From positions 965,001 to 1,029,000 of the forward strand of contig JAJOZX010000088.1 of NCBI GenBank assembly GCA_023014485.1: a DNA stretch of 64,000 nt. The letters run 5' to 3'. A program made the translations under genes and the position numbers. This document shows, one piece after another, positions 33,838 through 43,917 of this stretch (the first letter of the stretch is position 1; every line of letters starts with the position of its first letter). The notes below the pieces were generated by a model. That model was given only the letters and a program-made list of their open reading frames with translations. It did not search any database and was not told where the DNA came from. Origin of the DNA: Bathynomus jamesi. Taxonomy: Eukaryota > Arthropoda > Malacostraca > Isopoda > Cirolanidae.

Positions 33838-33849
33838 CAGGGTGTACAT
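32962..33849 (-). CDS. LINE reverse transcriptase, C-terminal half
   Basis: An open 295-codon stretch. The catalytic FADDTTVSFS lies at residues 21-30. Thumb LNTSKTNFMIFTNKRN follows, then DKNLQWSGHVNYIVKKIS, LVLPYITYCILVWG and the C-terminal IRLKLWNDLHADIK. It resembles Jockey/CR1-group elements of arthropods. It lacks the endonuclease and N-terminal RT, and its first codons lie in the mariner TIR, so it is a truncated, inactive copy. Confidence 0.85.
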   Translation of the reverse strand: MYTLYINDLPRSSDILNFIMFADDTTVSFSCKDVNTAKNIFNSEFICVMKWMTTNKLFLNTSKTNFMIFTNKRNVYLDELNVNEIALKECTVTKFHGVMLDKNLQWSGHVNYIVKKISRSVAIMFKLRNVVPKQVLLTLYHTLVLPYITYCILVWGNSANNALNGIFVIQKRAIRLLLSDADFLDHSSALFKELNLLKLNDITKLAHFVFIYKCKNKIINLQRVNRYFVTYQDIHSYQTRNRSKLVIPQFRLSSSQKLPIFIRLKLWNDLHADIKNIVNVNLFKTKLKSRLIMAY

Positions 33850-35056
33850 AAAGTCAGGATCTATTTTTGTGAAATAATTATTTTTTTCTATTTTTCTTTT
33901 CAGAAGCCCTTAGAATGAATACAGAAGAGCGTGTGGCAATAGTAATTTGGCGAATCGAGGGAAAGAAATACAATGACATCAGAGAGAAGTTTAGAAGGAG
34001 ATTTCATAAGCCGGGGCCAATAGACAAGACAATACGAAAATTGGTGAACAAATTTAAACGAACGGGATCTGTAAATGATGAAGCAAGATCAGGACGACCG
34101 TGTATGTCAGATCTTACCGTGAATGCAGTACGCGGAATTATCACTGAGGAGCCACGTACGTCCGTTCGTGCTGCATCACACACACTCGGCCTCCCGACGT
34201 CATCTGTGCACAAAATTCTGAAAGTTAATTTGCAGAAGAAAAGCTATCATTTGCAGGTTTTTACATGATTTACATGAGGAAGATTTCCCTCGACGAAGTG
34301 CTGTGTGTGCTGATCTCGTAGAACAAATCTGGAGTGATAATTTAATGGACAACATTCTCTTTAGTGATGAAGCCACTTTCCATACGTGTGGAAAAGTAAA
34401 TCGCCATAACTGTCGAATTTGGGCAGATGAAAGACCGAATGATTTCGTCCAAAATTGGGAAAGAGACTCGCCTAAAGTTAATGTCTGGATGGGTTTAACA
34501 AAATCTAAGGTTTATGGTCCTTTTTTCTTTGCTGAAGCTTCAGTTACGGGGCTTATTTTCTGGACATGTTGCAGCAATTCCTTGAACCTCAGCTGATTGG
34601 GGATAGGATTGTTAGTACCGTCGTCTATCAACATGATGGTGCTCCTTGTCACTATGCCAAAATTGTTCAGGATTATCTAAATGGACGTTTTCCAAATCGC
34701 TGGATCGGACGCGGAAGCAACAGACCTTGGCCAGCGAGATCACCAGATTTAACCCCTTTAGATTTCTTTGCATGGGGCTTTATCAAATCGCACGTCTATC
34801 AGACGAAGATTACGAGTCTTGAAAACTTACGTACACGTATACGAACTGCTGCAGATAACATAACCCCGCAAATGCTCCAGAATGTGTTTAGAAATGCTGC
34901 GGAACGATTTGAGCTGTGCAGGGATACTGATGGGCGTCACGTCGAATCCTACTCTTAATTATTTAATAAATGTTACCACTTTATCATTTTATGATTGAAT
35001 TCCATATAATTTCCAAGTGCTTCACAAAAATAGATCCTGACTTTATGTACACCCTG
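33838..35056 (+). mobile_element. DD41D mariner family B, copy B2
   Basis: Same TIRs as B1, 1219 bp, flanked by TATA on both sides. It sits at the 5' junction between the truncated LINE and the resumed Penelope sequence. Confidence 0.95.
33915..34958 (+). pseudogene. DD41D transposase, family B, copy B2 (frameshifted)
   Basis: Like B1 but broken elsewhere: an extra T at about 34260 (GGTTTTTACATG) ends the first frame, and one base is missing near 34545. Its C-terminal part (34566-34958) is whole, ending in HVESYS. The shared loss near 34545 suggests that both copies descend from an already damaged parent. Confidence 0.9.
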
Positions 35057-35185
35057 TATATAACAATATTGTGAAAAATATCATAGTAAAAAATAGCCCT
35101 ACCGATAATTCAGGCATTATCTGTAAAATTGGTTGTAAATAATGTGATTCTTTTTACATTGGTCAGACGGGAAAGGATTTGCGGG
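35057..35185 (+). mobile_element. Penelope right copy, endonuclease fragment
   Basis: AACAATATTGTGAAAAATATC…CATTGGTCAGACGGGAAAGG matches the complement of 30410-30300, i.e. the GIY-YIG start (FYIGQTGK equivalent near 35160). It continues the right copy interrupted at 32667, minus about 35 bp, and then diverges. Confidence 0.85.
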
Positions 35186-36438
35186 AAAGGATTTGTACGG
35201 GAATGGATTTGTACTGTATCAAGGAGGATACAGTACATGAACCTTCTACGAAGCTACAAACCCAAATCACTTCACCTTGGTTCAGCGTCCGCCGCTTTAC
35301 GGAAAGCGGCCGTCAACGAGAATCCAATAGGTCCGTGAACACTTCACCGTGAAGACTCGATTTGCAGAACAACGGACGACAACGACTCCTCGAGCCAACA
35401 GGAATAGGTCCACCTTCTACACTTCTTCGCCAGAGGTATTCATCGTTTCTGGTAAGACAAGTGCATCTTTTCTAACTAACTCTCGTGAAGCCTACATCAG
35501 CCTACCGCCGGACGGTAGGCTATACTCCCAAAGTGTTTTACAAATCGTTCAAACTAACTCTCGTTGAAACGCAGTAGGCCTATTTCCTAATCCAAGGGTC
35601 ATTCCAATACCGTATGCGTGTACCATCCAGCTATTGTTATTTCGTGTAATCCTTAAATATTTTGCATCCACTTATTTATGTGATTTATTTAAGCATTTCA
35701 TTATTGACGGCCGAATCCGCGTACCGTGTACTAAGCGCACGTGCATTCTTAATATCATTACTAGGCCCATTCAATGTCCCATTTATGCGTAACTCTAACC
35801 TGCGTCACCTGTTCAGTGTACCATACGTACGTGCTCAATTTCTATTATTATTAGGCTGCAAGCATTTATGCCATATTCATTCATGCGTAACCTTTAGCCT
35901 ACATAATCAGTGTGTTACGTCTTCTATTCAGTGTACCAAAACGTACTTGCTTAATTTCTATTATCACTAGGTTTCATATTTTGTTATGTTCCATTTTGCA
36001 TGCCATTAGCCTAACATAAATGAATGCATTACTTGACAATTAAGTTCTTAACCATTTCGCTTATTGGCTAAGCTCAATGTCATCTTAGCATAATATAAAA
36101 GCTGTTAAATAATTGTTATTCACTATAATTACTGTCAATCATTTGTTATTCACTGTGAACAAATGACTGATTTATTTTCTTGATTAAATACAAAACAATA
36201 AGGTGCTTTTTATAGCCTTAACACTATTTGCTTGGGTGCAATCCAAGCTGGTGACCTCGAAGCAATTCATATCACTCAGAAATATTATAGTAGGCCTACT
36301 CCATTAGCCACTTTCAACCGGTGATACTGTAGGACATCATAAATTGTTAACCAGCCTGTCATTATAACAATCATTGCATCAATTAATCACTAGCATTAAA
36401 TTAATCATTATCACCGCAAACGGCAAAAACTAGGCCCA
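35186..36438. other. no gene; degenerate tandem text
   Basis: From 35735 to 35980 there are about three degenerate units with TTCAGTGTACCA…ACGTGC…AATTTCTATTAT…ACTAGG and ATGCGTAAC. No coding region is supported. AAGGATTTG…GGGAATGG near 35175-35215 is also locally repeated. Confidence 0.5.
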
Positions 36439-36445
36439 CTATATA

Positions 36446-36541
<96 letters not shown>

Positions 36542-36542
36542 C

Positions 36543-36592
<50 letters not shown>

Positions 36593-36600
36593 TAATATGT
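36439..36600. repeat. (TA)n microsatellite, 160 bp, with CCGTA and CACCGTGTG breaks
   Basis: Three TA blocks separated by short interruptions, one of them the near-palindrome ACACACCGTGTGT. Confidence 0.95.
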
Positions 36601-37035
36601 TTTTCATTTATATACCAAAAACATCTATAATAAGTCATATTATTAATTACCCCCAATTTTGCACTCCTTTAAACCGTTTTATTACTGACATCTCAAAGAA
36701 AGTTTTCAATGATTATTATACGCCTGACACTATTTACGTAAATAGGTGAAGGCGAGGCACTATGTTGCCCAACTTCTCTTTCCCCAACCCATACAATCGA
36801 GGCAGAGCCCATGAACTTTGGTTCGAAGTTTGGATCAGTTTGTTTACATACAAAGTGAATAAATTGGCTGATTTGTCATCTATTGGCCAAGTAAATCTGC
36901 GAAGGTATTACATGTAACATGTTAATAAAAGAAATAGAAATAAACAAGCGGTAGCTCGCTATCGCCCTCCAGGCAGGTAGCAGTATATGTTACATTATAT
37001 GTCGCAGTGTATGTAGCAGTATATGTCACAGCTAG

Positions 37036-37150
37036 CTGTATATGTATATGTATATTGTATATACGTATATGTATATTGTATATACGTATATGTATATTGG
37101 TACTTACGTATTATCGGGACTACCAAACTATTATCGGGACTACCAAACTG
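37036..37150. repeat. 27-bp and 20-bp tandem repeats
   Basis: TATGTATATTGTATATACG-type units three times at 37036-37100, then ACTATTATCGGGACTACCAA twice at 37107-37148. Confidence 0.85.
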
Positions 37151-37214
37151 TTTATTATGTATTTTTGCTCTCGTCATTTTCGTTTTCGAAGTACTTACAG
37201 TCACTTTTATAGAA

Positions 37215-37302
37215 AAGAACGCAGCAATGGAAATCTTGAGCTTCATATCCAAACCCATTGTATCAAGATTTGTGAAGCTTAAGGTTTTCATGGCTGCGTT
37301 TT
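37215..37302. repeat. imperfect hairpin, about 32-nt arms
   Basis: AACGCAGCAATGGAAATC…GCTTCAT (from 37215) pairs imperfectly with the complement of 37270-37302 (AACGCAGCCATGAAAACC…). The loop is short, about 24 bases. It could be the ends of a small element or a pre-miRNA-like fold; no support for the latter. Confidence 0.6.
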
Positions 37303-38096
37303 TTTGACCGAAAACTATTGATTCCTCAGTAATTGGGGGGCCTGCAAATAGCTCGTGCTCGCCCGCGGAGTGACCTAGGACCAGGAAACTTGACAGAGCA
37401 CATCGGTAGCTCATGGGCTATCAGTTGGTGGTGGTTGCAGAATTTTCCGATGTGCCGTTTAGTCTGTGCACGGTTCCGAAGAAAGCGGACAGACACGCAG
37501 ACACATTTTAGCTCAATAGTATATAGGATGACGGTTCAACTTTCATATGAAAGTTCTATAATTGCGAATATTTGTTAACTAAAAATATGAGAATTATGTA
37601 AAAAAAAATTTTTGCTTTTAAATTTTTGGGGCAAAAAGAACTTTCAAAAAAATTAAAAAAACACGTTGCATCACAACATGTAGATAACCTTTTACTGAGT
37701 CAACGATATGCGAATGTACAGTTCACATACAGTATACAGTGTATACTTTGTAACCTTGTATATGCCCCATGCGTCGGTCTCTCTTCACACTACAGCCATG
37801 CAAGTGGTCCGACCTCTGGGCCTGGCCTGGTGGAGGCAGTGGCGGCCCGACAGGGGTGCATGGGAGGGAACCATTCTCCGGGCACTGGCTCGTGGGGGGC
37901 GCAGAAAATGGATTACAAAATCCATAAATTTAATGCCTCATATGATGAATTTTTTTTCGAATTTTATAGTCAATGAATAAATTTATCATTTATTTAATTA
38001 TTTAACTTGAATTAGTCAAACTTAATAATTCAAACATGTTTTGAATTGTTTTGAAATAAAACAGGATTCATAAATAAAAACATATATATATATATA
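37303..38096. other. no gene seen
   Basis: Mixed DNA with a GC-rich stretch at 37800-37905 (GGTGGAGGCAGTGGCGGCCC). CAGTGGCG there resembles a hAT terminus, but no partner was found. Confidence 0.4.
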
Positions 38097-38425
38097 TTAG
38101 GGTGACAATAAAAATCGAAAGTTGGAGTTTTTTATTGGCCATTTGTTCAATGCTGCTACTACATGAGAAAACAATGTACTGTAAATATTAGGTCATTCAG
38201 ATAATATTTAGGGGTGTCTCAAGTGAGGTAAATAATTCTCCTTATAACAAAAATTAATTATTCATTACCTAGTAAAAATAAATTAATATTTTTTTTAATT
38301 AATGTAAATAAACGTTAGTTTTAGTTCATAAGGTTTAAGTGCAGGCGTACTCCAATCGTAATAAGTAAATAATATATTTACTAAATATATTCCAGGGTGT
38401 CTTTCATTCAATTGTAGACCACCCA

Positions 38426-39640
38426 TTAATTCTTGCTTTTCCTCAAGCCATACCCCTTTTTCAATGTACCAGGCTGAGACTTCCTATGATCCTCAACAAC
38501 CTGCAAGAGATGTTGGCGCTGGTCTTCATTCTTCGTAATCTTTGTATTGAAGGCCTGGATCAAGGCAATTCCCCTCTCTGCCATGTCATTGACGACTTTT
38601 AGTCCTTCAACTATAGTCAAACCAGTCTTGAAATCTTCGTCGTCCGGCCATGTCTCTGGTTCCTTGGACAAGAAACCATCATTAATTTTTAGAAGTTCAA
38701 AGAGAAGCTTTGACCTTTCGAGGCAAAGTCCGAGAGCTGCTTTGTTGAAATGGAAGAAACAGCAGGTATTGGGGCTCGCTTTGGAGGATCTTCAGCAGCT
38801 TCTTTTTCGAGGATTGATCGAGCGATATTTTTTTTCGTCGTTGCATTGATGCCTTTATCAAAGAGTGCGAGATCAATCAAGTACTCGCTGAGGTATCATA
38901 AGTGACGACCGAGGACACTAAGGCAGGATGCTGAGATCTTTTCATCGTGGTACTTTGCTAGGTCTTGAAGAAGCTTCAAATCGTTCGCGGGAGCAGATGA
39001 AGGACTGCTGGCCGTGAACCACGCGCTGACATATAACTCCAGGGCAAAAAATACAAATCGTTTTAAGCCAGACATTTCACGAGTTGTAAGTCTGAACTGA
39101 TGGGAAAGCAGCAGGATTTTTAATGAATAAATTACTTTTGCCATCCAACGTGCTCGGTGAAGTGCTCCAGGTCGCCGAAACCTAAAGTTAGGTAAATTAC
39201 CTCCAAGGATTGTAATCGACAACTCCAAGAATTCACGGTAATCATCCCTCGGCTGATGTTTTGTCAGATATAGATTCCAGCAAGCGATCAGTTCTTCTCG
39301 ATTCTCATTCAGACTCAATGGAAGGTCTGACAGGGTCTTGTACTTATCTTGGCAAATTGTATTCCACGTCTCTTTGAAGCGGGAGAATAGGAGGATATCT
39401 GGACCAGATGATGGTCCCATGCATTCCATGTACGCCTTCTCAACGACAAGTTCTAGGATGTGATGGCGACATGCAAGGTATAAGAGTCGGCGGCCGAGTT
39501 TCTGCTCCAAAATTACGCATGCCCCAGACAAGTAACCAGTATTTGAAGCTGTAGTGTCGAAGCTATTAGCTGATACCTTTTCTGACACATTCCATTCTTT
39601 GAGCGTGAGAACGGAAGCTACATTTGAAAAAATGTGTCAG
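38426..39640 (-). pseudogene. putative DDE transposase with CxxH motif (broken)
   Basis: I do not recognise a named family. The first block reads SFDTTASNTGYLSGACVILEQKLG, then LACRHHILELVVEKAY (a C-x-x-H like that of hAT transposases), GPSSGPDILLFSRF, RARWMAKVIYSLKILLLSHQFRLT, and YVSAWFTASSPSSAPANDL. After a stop near 38893 it continues YLIDLALFDKG and, in a further frame, QRQHLLQVVEDHRKSQPGT. The first Asp, CxxH and a conserved Trp/Lys-rich block suggest a DDE enzyme. The N-terminus is missing. A relative lies at 55700-56831. Confidence 0.6.
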
Positions 39641-39785
39641 ATTGATGAATTTTAGTGTTGACTTTTAGGATACTCAGATATTACATGTAAGAAATTACAT
39701 GTAAGGAGCTCTGAATGAAAAAAACGTCACAATTTCTTAATGATTATTATGATCCTTATTTATTTTTTTACGATTTTTTTTATTC

Positions 39786-39856
39786 TCCTGCGGGCCCCCA
39801 GACACGCGGGCCCCGGGGCACTGGCCCCCCCCTGACCCCCCCTCTCGACGGCCCTG
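39786..39856 (-). repeat. GC-rich terminus resembling a hAT end
   Basis: The complement reads ACAGGGCCGTCGAGAGGGGG, then GGGGCCAGTGCCCCGGGGCCC in pieces. This is the style of CAGGGCCGNC… hAT termini. Only one end is seen, inside element 38097-40461. Confidence 0.4.
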
Positions 39857-40510
39857 TATATATACTCGTATATATTATAGGAAATCAAATTCAGTTCCAA
39901 ATTTATATAATTTAAACATCAAACTATGCCAACAATTAATGAAACTTTTCTAGAACAATTTCCAATAATATAATCAATGTATCAAAATAAAAAATATTAC
40001 CTTAGATATCTTAAAAGAATCGGGAGAGAACTTCTAAGCGTTGTTTTCAGTCAGGCAGTCGTATGCAAAATGAACTTGAAACAACAAAAGCTGATCATCC
40101 AAAGATTGATACACATCATATTATTTAACGATTTATTTATGAAAATTTTAATTTAATGAAATAAATTAATCGATTTGCATAATCTATAGTATGAAATAAA
40201 GGAAACAATTCTATTAAATTATATAATACACTTGCATTCTCGAAACATTTTTGTTTTTGAAGCGTTGTCGAAACTCGTTCATTCTTGAAATTTCTTCCGC
40301 GCGACAGTTTCATTCATGTGACTCGAGGCACCCCTAAATGCTTTCCGAATTCCATGAGATTTCGTCTACGGTGTTTCCTCATAGGGTGGCAGCATTGGAC
40401 AAATGGCCGGCAAATTTCTTTGAATTTCAAATTTTATCCCTATAAGAAGTTGTCACCCTAATATATATATATATACACATTTAACTGCAATGACCACGCA
40501 GTATATTAAT

Positions 40511-40783
40511 GTATAGAAACGACGTAAGTATAGAGGAGTGTTCTGCACACGAGGAAGAGAAATAACGAACAAATGAAAAATGAGGTGACCGCCCGGGAAT
40601 CGAACCCAGGATCTTCCGATTGCCGGAAGTGGTAGCATATCTGGTAGCATAGTGGTAGCATATCTGACTGGCAATCGGAAGATCCTGGGTTCGATTCCCG
40701 GGCGGTCACCTCATTTTTCATTTGTTCGTTATTTCTCTTCCTCGTGTGCAGAACACTCCTCTATACTTACGTCGTTTCTATAC
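40511..40783. repeat. perfect 114-bp-arm palindrome of tRNA-derived SINEs
   Basis: Left arm 40511-40624 and right arm 40670-40783 are exact reverse complements over all 114 bases. The spacer is 45 bases and contains repeats of AGTGGTAGCATATCTG. Each arm includes the B box (GGGTTCGATTCCC), the region after the anticodon and the tail; the A box survives only in the spacer. Confidence 0.95.
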
Positions 40784-41080
40784 ATATATATATATATATA
40801 TTTTTTTTTTTTTAAGTTCGGGAAGAACCGATTCGCCTCTATTTAAAAGGGCATATCTCGGCGGAAAAACAAAGAAAAAGTGAGAGGAAAGACAGAGGAA
40901 AAAGAAAGGGTGGAGGGGACAGTCAAAGTGGAAAAAGACCAAGGATGACAAGGACTGCAGGGTCGAGCCCCATCATCCTTGGGTGCTAGGACCGGGAGGG
41001 CGGATGTGAAACCTCCAGGAACAAGCACGTACAAACAAGCACAAAGAGCACTCAAGAGCACGAGCTTAGACCCCCTTGCG

Positions 41081-41123
<43 letters not shown>

Positions 41124-41190
41124 ATATTGAAAGCCAGGAGAATTGTTTTAAAATAAATAAACAACTATTGTCTATTTGTGTCCTTCATTT
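40784..41190. other. no gene; probable LINE 3' flank
   Basis: TA tract, T-run, then purine-rich text (GGAGGGGACAGTCAAAG) and a second (TA)n at 41086-41119. It may be the 3' untranslated part of the minus-strand LINE fragment next to it. Confidence 0.35.
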
Positions 41191-41194
41191 TTTA

Positions 41195-41610
41195 GGCCTC
41201 TCATGAAGGCGCCAAGTCGGACAAGTTTCCCATGGCGCCAAAGACCCACGGTCCGCCACTGGGTGGAGGGTGGAGGAAAGAATTGCTCTCTTGCGGTCTC
41301 CATTGCACATAGCCAGGAACACCAGTCTCATCCGGGTCCGTCCTCAGCCAGGCGTTCAGACTTCTTTTCAAGACTTTAACTTTGACACCAGTGATGTCCT
41401 TGATGTCTTTGGGAAGCTGGTTAAAGAAAGAGTCTTGGCCCTTCCTATTTTCTAGTATTGTGTGTATGGTTTCCGGGTTCAGTTTGAAGGTAGGTACCAA
41501 TTTTTCTATTATTTTTCATTTGTATATAACAGTGCATTTCACTCTTCTTTCCAGCGAGTATAGATTTAATGTACAAAGTTTCCTTGGCTGACATTTCTTC
41601 GAATTTCTTC
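41195..41610 (-). pseudogene. LINE C-terminal fragment
   Basis: The minus strand reads SFFNQLPKDIKDITGVKVKV then LNAWLRTDPDETGVPGYVQ, and ends ESNSFLHPPP. This is the typical end of CR1-group LINE ORF2 (FNxLPKxIRNxTG…VPDxPxxPGY…SNSL). The part upstream of 41500 is frameshifted. No RT core is present. Confidence 0.7.
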
Positions 41611-41673
41611 TGGTTTATTAAGTCTTTATTGTATTATATATCTATCGATCTATCTATCTATATATACATACAG

Positions 41674-41718
<45 letters not shown>

Positions 41719-41722
41719 TGTA

Positions 41723-42423
41723 CACGAAGTCTGTTCAAAAAGTACCCGGAGAGGGTGTTTATTTTTAGAACAAGGTCACGCTTAGAGTTGTGACTGTGTT
41801 AAACACGTCTCTGCATGTCTAGACAAGTTAAGTGATAGGATTACTCTTCTTTGTGTAGCGTCAGTCCATTGTGGTGAGCAGATAAAGTTAAACATGTTTT
41901 GTTTCGCGGCGATTTCTTACGATGCTGGAGAGCACCAAGCAACGTGTTAAAGGTGAGAGTGTTGTGCACCATGAATATGCTCCACAGGGACAAACAATCA
42001 AACAAGGAATTTTGCATTGAAGTTTTGAGATTACGTGAAGCGGTTCGGAGTAAACGGCGCAGAAGTGGGAGTCCGGAGACTGGATGCTTCATCAAGATAA
42101 GGCGCCATCTTACTCATCGCAACTTGTCCAGTAATTTTTGACCAAAACCGCTACTCCCGAAGTACAGCAGCCTCCATATTCGCCGGATTTGGCTCCATGC
42201 GACTTTTTGTTTGTTTCTGAAGCTCAGACAAACCCTGAAAGGACACCGATTTGATGATGTTGAGAAATTCGACAGAGCAGCTTTTGGCCATTTTGAAAAG
42301 TGCTTTCAAAAAATGTTTTCAACAGTGGCAGAATCGTTGGGCAAATTGTGTAGCCAAACTCTGTAAGTACCATATTCTGTCTATAATCGCATCAGTCCGA
42401 ATACTTTTTGAGCTAAACTCGTG
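41723..42423 (+). mobile_element. mariner (DD34D-type) remnant, 701 bp
   Basis: Ends TACACGAAGTCTGTTCAAAAAG and, inverted, TACACGAGTTTAGCTCAAAAAG match, with TA flanks. The interior reads only in pieces: LRLREAVRSKRR near 42030, HLTHRNLSS near 42105, then IRRIWLHATF near 42185 and KLRQTLKGHRFDDVEKF near 42225-42270, the signature of the GHRF-type mariner C-terminus. The catalytic core is scrambled by frameshifts. Confidence 0.8.
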
Positions 42424-42452
42424 TATATGTATATATATATATATATACACGG

Positions 42453-42482
<30 letters not shown>

Positions 42483-42484
<2 letters not shown>

Positions 42485-42980
42485 GGGTGTTTCATAACAT
42501 GTGGGACGCACTTTAAGGATGGATTCAGGACCTGAAAACAATGAAAAAAGTTTATATAAACATATGACCGAAATCGCTTTGTTTCCGAGTTACAGCCCGT
42601 TATTTGTTCCAGCAAGTATCGCCTTACCTTTAAAGGAAGTTCTCAAAATGACCGCCTTGCGCTTCAATACACGCCTGAACACGCCTCGTCATAGACTGCC
42701 TGACGCATTCAAATATTCCAGGTATTGCTCAGATTTTCTGGCATCCTTGTTCTACACGTTGGCGAAGCATTTGAACGTTGTCAATGGGTGTCGCGTAAAC
42801 GATGGATTTCAGGTAAAAATCGAGTGGATTCAGGTTCGGGGAGCGAGCAGGCCACGCAATGGGTCCTCCACGGCCTATCCATTTATCAGGGAAATGGTCA
42901 TCCAAATAAACTTTGGCTACTCGACGAAAATGAGGCGGAGCGCCGTCATGCATAAACCACATACGACGTTGGACACCAAG
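42483..42980 (-). mobile_element. family A mariner, copy 5 (end plus half)
   Basis: Intact terminus CAGGGTGTTTCATAACATG at 42483, then the C-terminal half of the transposase on the minus strand (42962-42640). The similarity stops near 42980. Unlike the other four copies it keeps the second catalytic Asp: WFMHDGAPPHF, complement of GTC at 42945-42947. Confidence 0.9.
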
Positions 42981-43135
42981 GTAGCCATTACTATTCTTTG
43001 TCTACGTGGGAAAATACACGTCTGAGAGCCAGGGCTTGCAGCGGTCAACTGAACACGCAGGGAAGAGATATGCCCAGGTAGTAGCAGGAGTCACGTGACC
43101 GATCATACAGGGGGCGGAGCTCAGAACTTTCTCCT

Positions 43136-43137
<2 letters not shown>

Positions 43138-43183
<46 letters not shown>
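43138..43183. repeat. (CA)n microsatellite
   Basis: About 23 CA units, flanked by a 10-bp inverted repeat (ACTTTCTCCT / AGGAGAAAGT). Confidence 0.95.
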
Positions 43184-43186
<3 letters not shown>

Positions 43187-43500
43187 GGAGAAAGTGAGAC
43201 GCTAATTGAAACACGATTTATTTAATAAACGAAATATTCAAGGTGTATACAACTTATATATATACACAAATACATGTAATAAATAAAATAAACATATCGT
43301 TAACGGAGCACCGACAATTCAGCGCAGGACAATTCAGCGCCGACAATTCAGCGCAAAGACAATTCAGCGCAAGACAATTCAGCGCCGACAATTCAGCGCA
43401 AGTCAGTACAGTTAAAAGTTTAGTTAAAAATAATAAAAATAAATCGCAATAAATAAAAAAAGAGAAAAATTTGTATATTTATATATATGCTAAATTGGGT

Positions 43501-43600
43501 CTAAATCGAAGGAGTGACATTTCAAAGGAGTGACATAACGAAGGAGTGACATAAATACCGTAACGAAGGAGTGACATAACGAAGGAGTGACAAATCGGAG
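43501..43600 (+). repeat. GAAGGAGTGACATAAC short tandem repeats
   Basis: About five degenerate units of AACGAAGGAGTGACAT with spacers, inside the foldback element. Confidence 0.85.
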
Positions 43601-43694
43601 ATAAAATTCAAAGGAGTATAATTATTAAAATTTTATTTAAAAAAACAAAATTTGTTAGAATTGTTAAAATTAAGATTTTATTTCAAAAACTAGA

Positions 43695-43727
43695 AACCTA
43701 ACCTAACCTAACCTAACCTAACCTAAC
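43695..43727. repeat. interstitial telomere-type repeat (AACCT)n
   Basis: Six and a half AACCT units, the complement of the TTAGG repeat of arthropod telomeres, within the foldback element. Confidence 0.9.
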
Positions 43728-43917
43728 AGTTGCAAGCCTCTCTTCCCTCTGGATTTGTTCTTTCTTCTTCTTTGTTGGTATTTTCGCGCTGAATTGTCTT
43801 GCGCTGAATTGTCTTTGCGCTGAATTGTCTTGCGCTGATTGTCGGCGCTGAATTGTCGGCGCTGAATTGTCCTGCGCTGAATTGTCGGGTCACGATCGTT
43901 AACAATAGACATTATAT

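Larger units (their letters stand above)
38097..40461 (-). mobile_element. DNA transposon with CxxH-type transposase, element 1
   Basis: Ends TTAGGGTGACAA (38097) and TTGTCACCCTAA (40461) are perfect 12-bp inverted repeats in (TA)n flanks. The interior is about 2.4 kb with one minus-strand gene and long AT-rich non-coding parts. The class is uncertain; see the gene entry. Confidence 0.7.
43305..43894. mobile_element. foldback-type element with 9-bp target duplication
   Basis: An exact 9-bp duplication ATCGTTAAC (43296-43304 and 43895-43903) flanks 590 bp. Each end is an array of GACAATTCAGCGC units with 1-3-bp linkers: about six at the left (43316-43403), about eight inverted at the right (43787-43888). 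Outer tips GGAGCACCGACAA / CGTGACCCGACAA are similar. The centre holds a second family of short repeats and a telomere-like array; no protein is encoded. Confidence 0.9.

Noticed and set aside
36401..36749. ORFs rich in Tyr and Ile
   Set aside because: They are translations of a (TA)n microsatellite.
37832..39856. A hAT element between CAGTGGCG at about 37838 and the GC-rich end at 39856
   Set aside because: The two ends are not convincingly complementary, no 8-bp duplication is seen, and the span crosses the border of the element at 38097.
43002..43214. ORF with a Cys-Val run
   Set aside because: Translation of the (CA)n microsatellite.
43305..43894. CRISPR-like array
   Set aside because: Units are 13 bp with 1-3-bp linkers and inverted at the two ends, in a eukaryotic genome. 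It is a foldback element.
43243..43912. ORFs with QFSA repeats
   Set aside because: They read through the GACAATTCAGCGC arrays of the foldback element and occur on both strands; no protein is implied.
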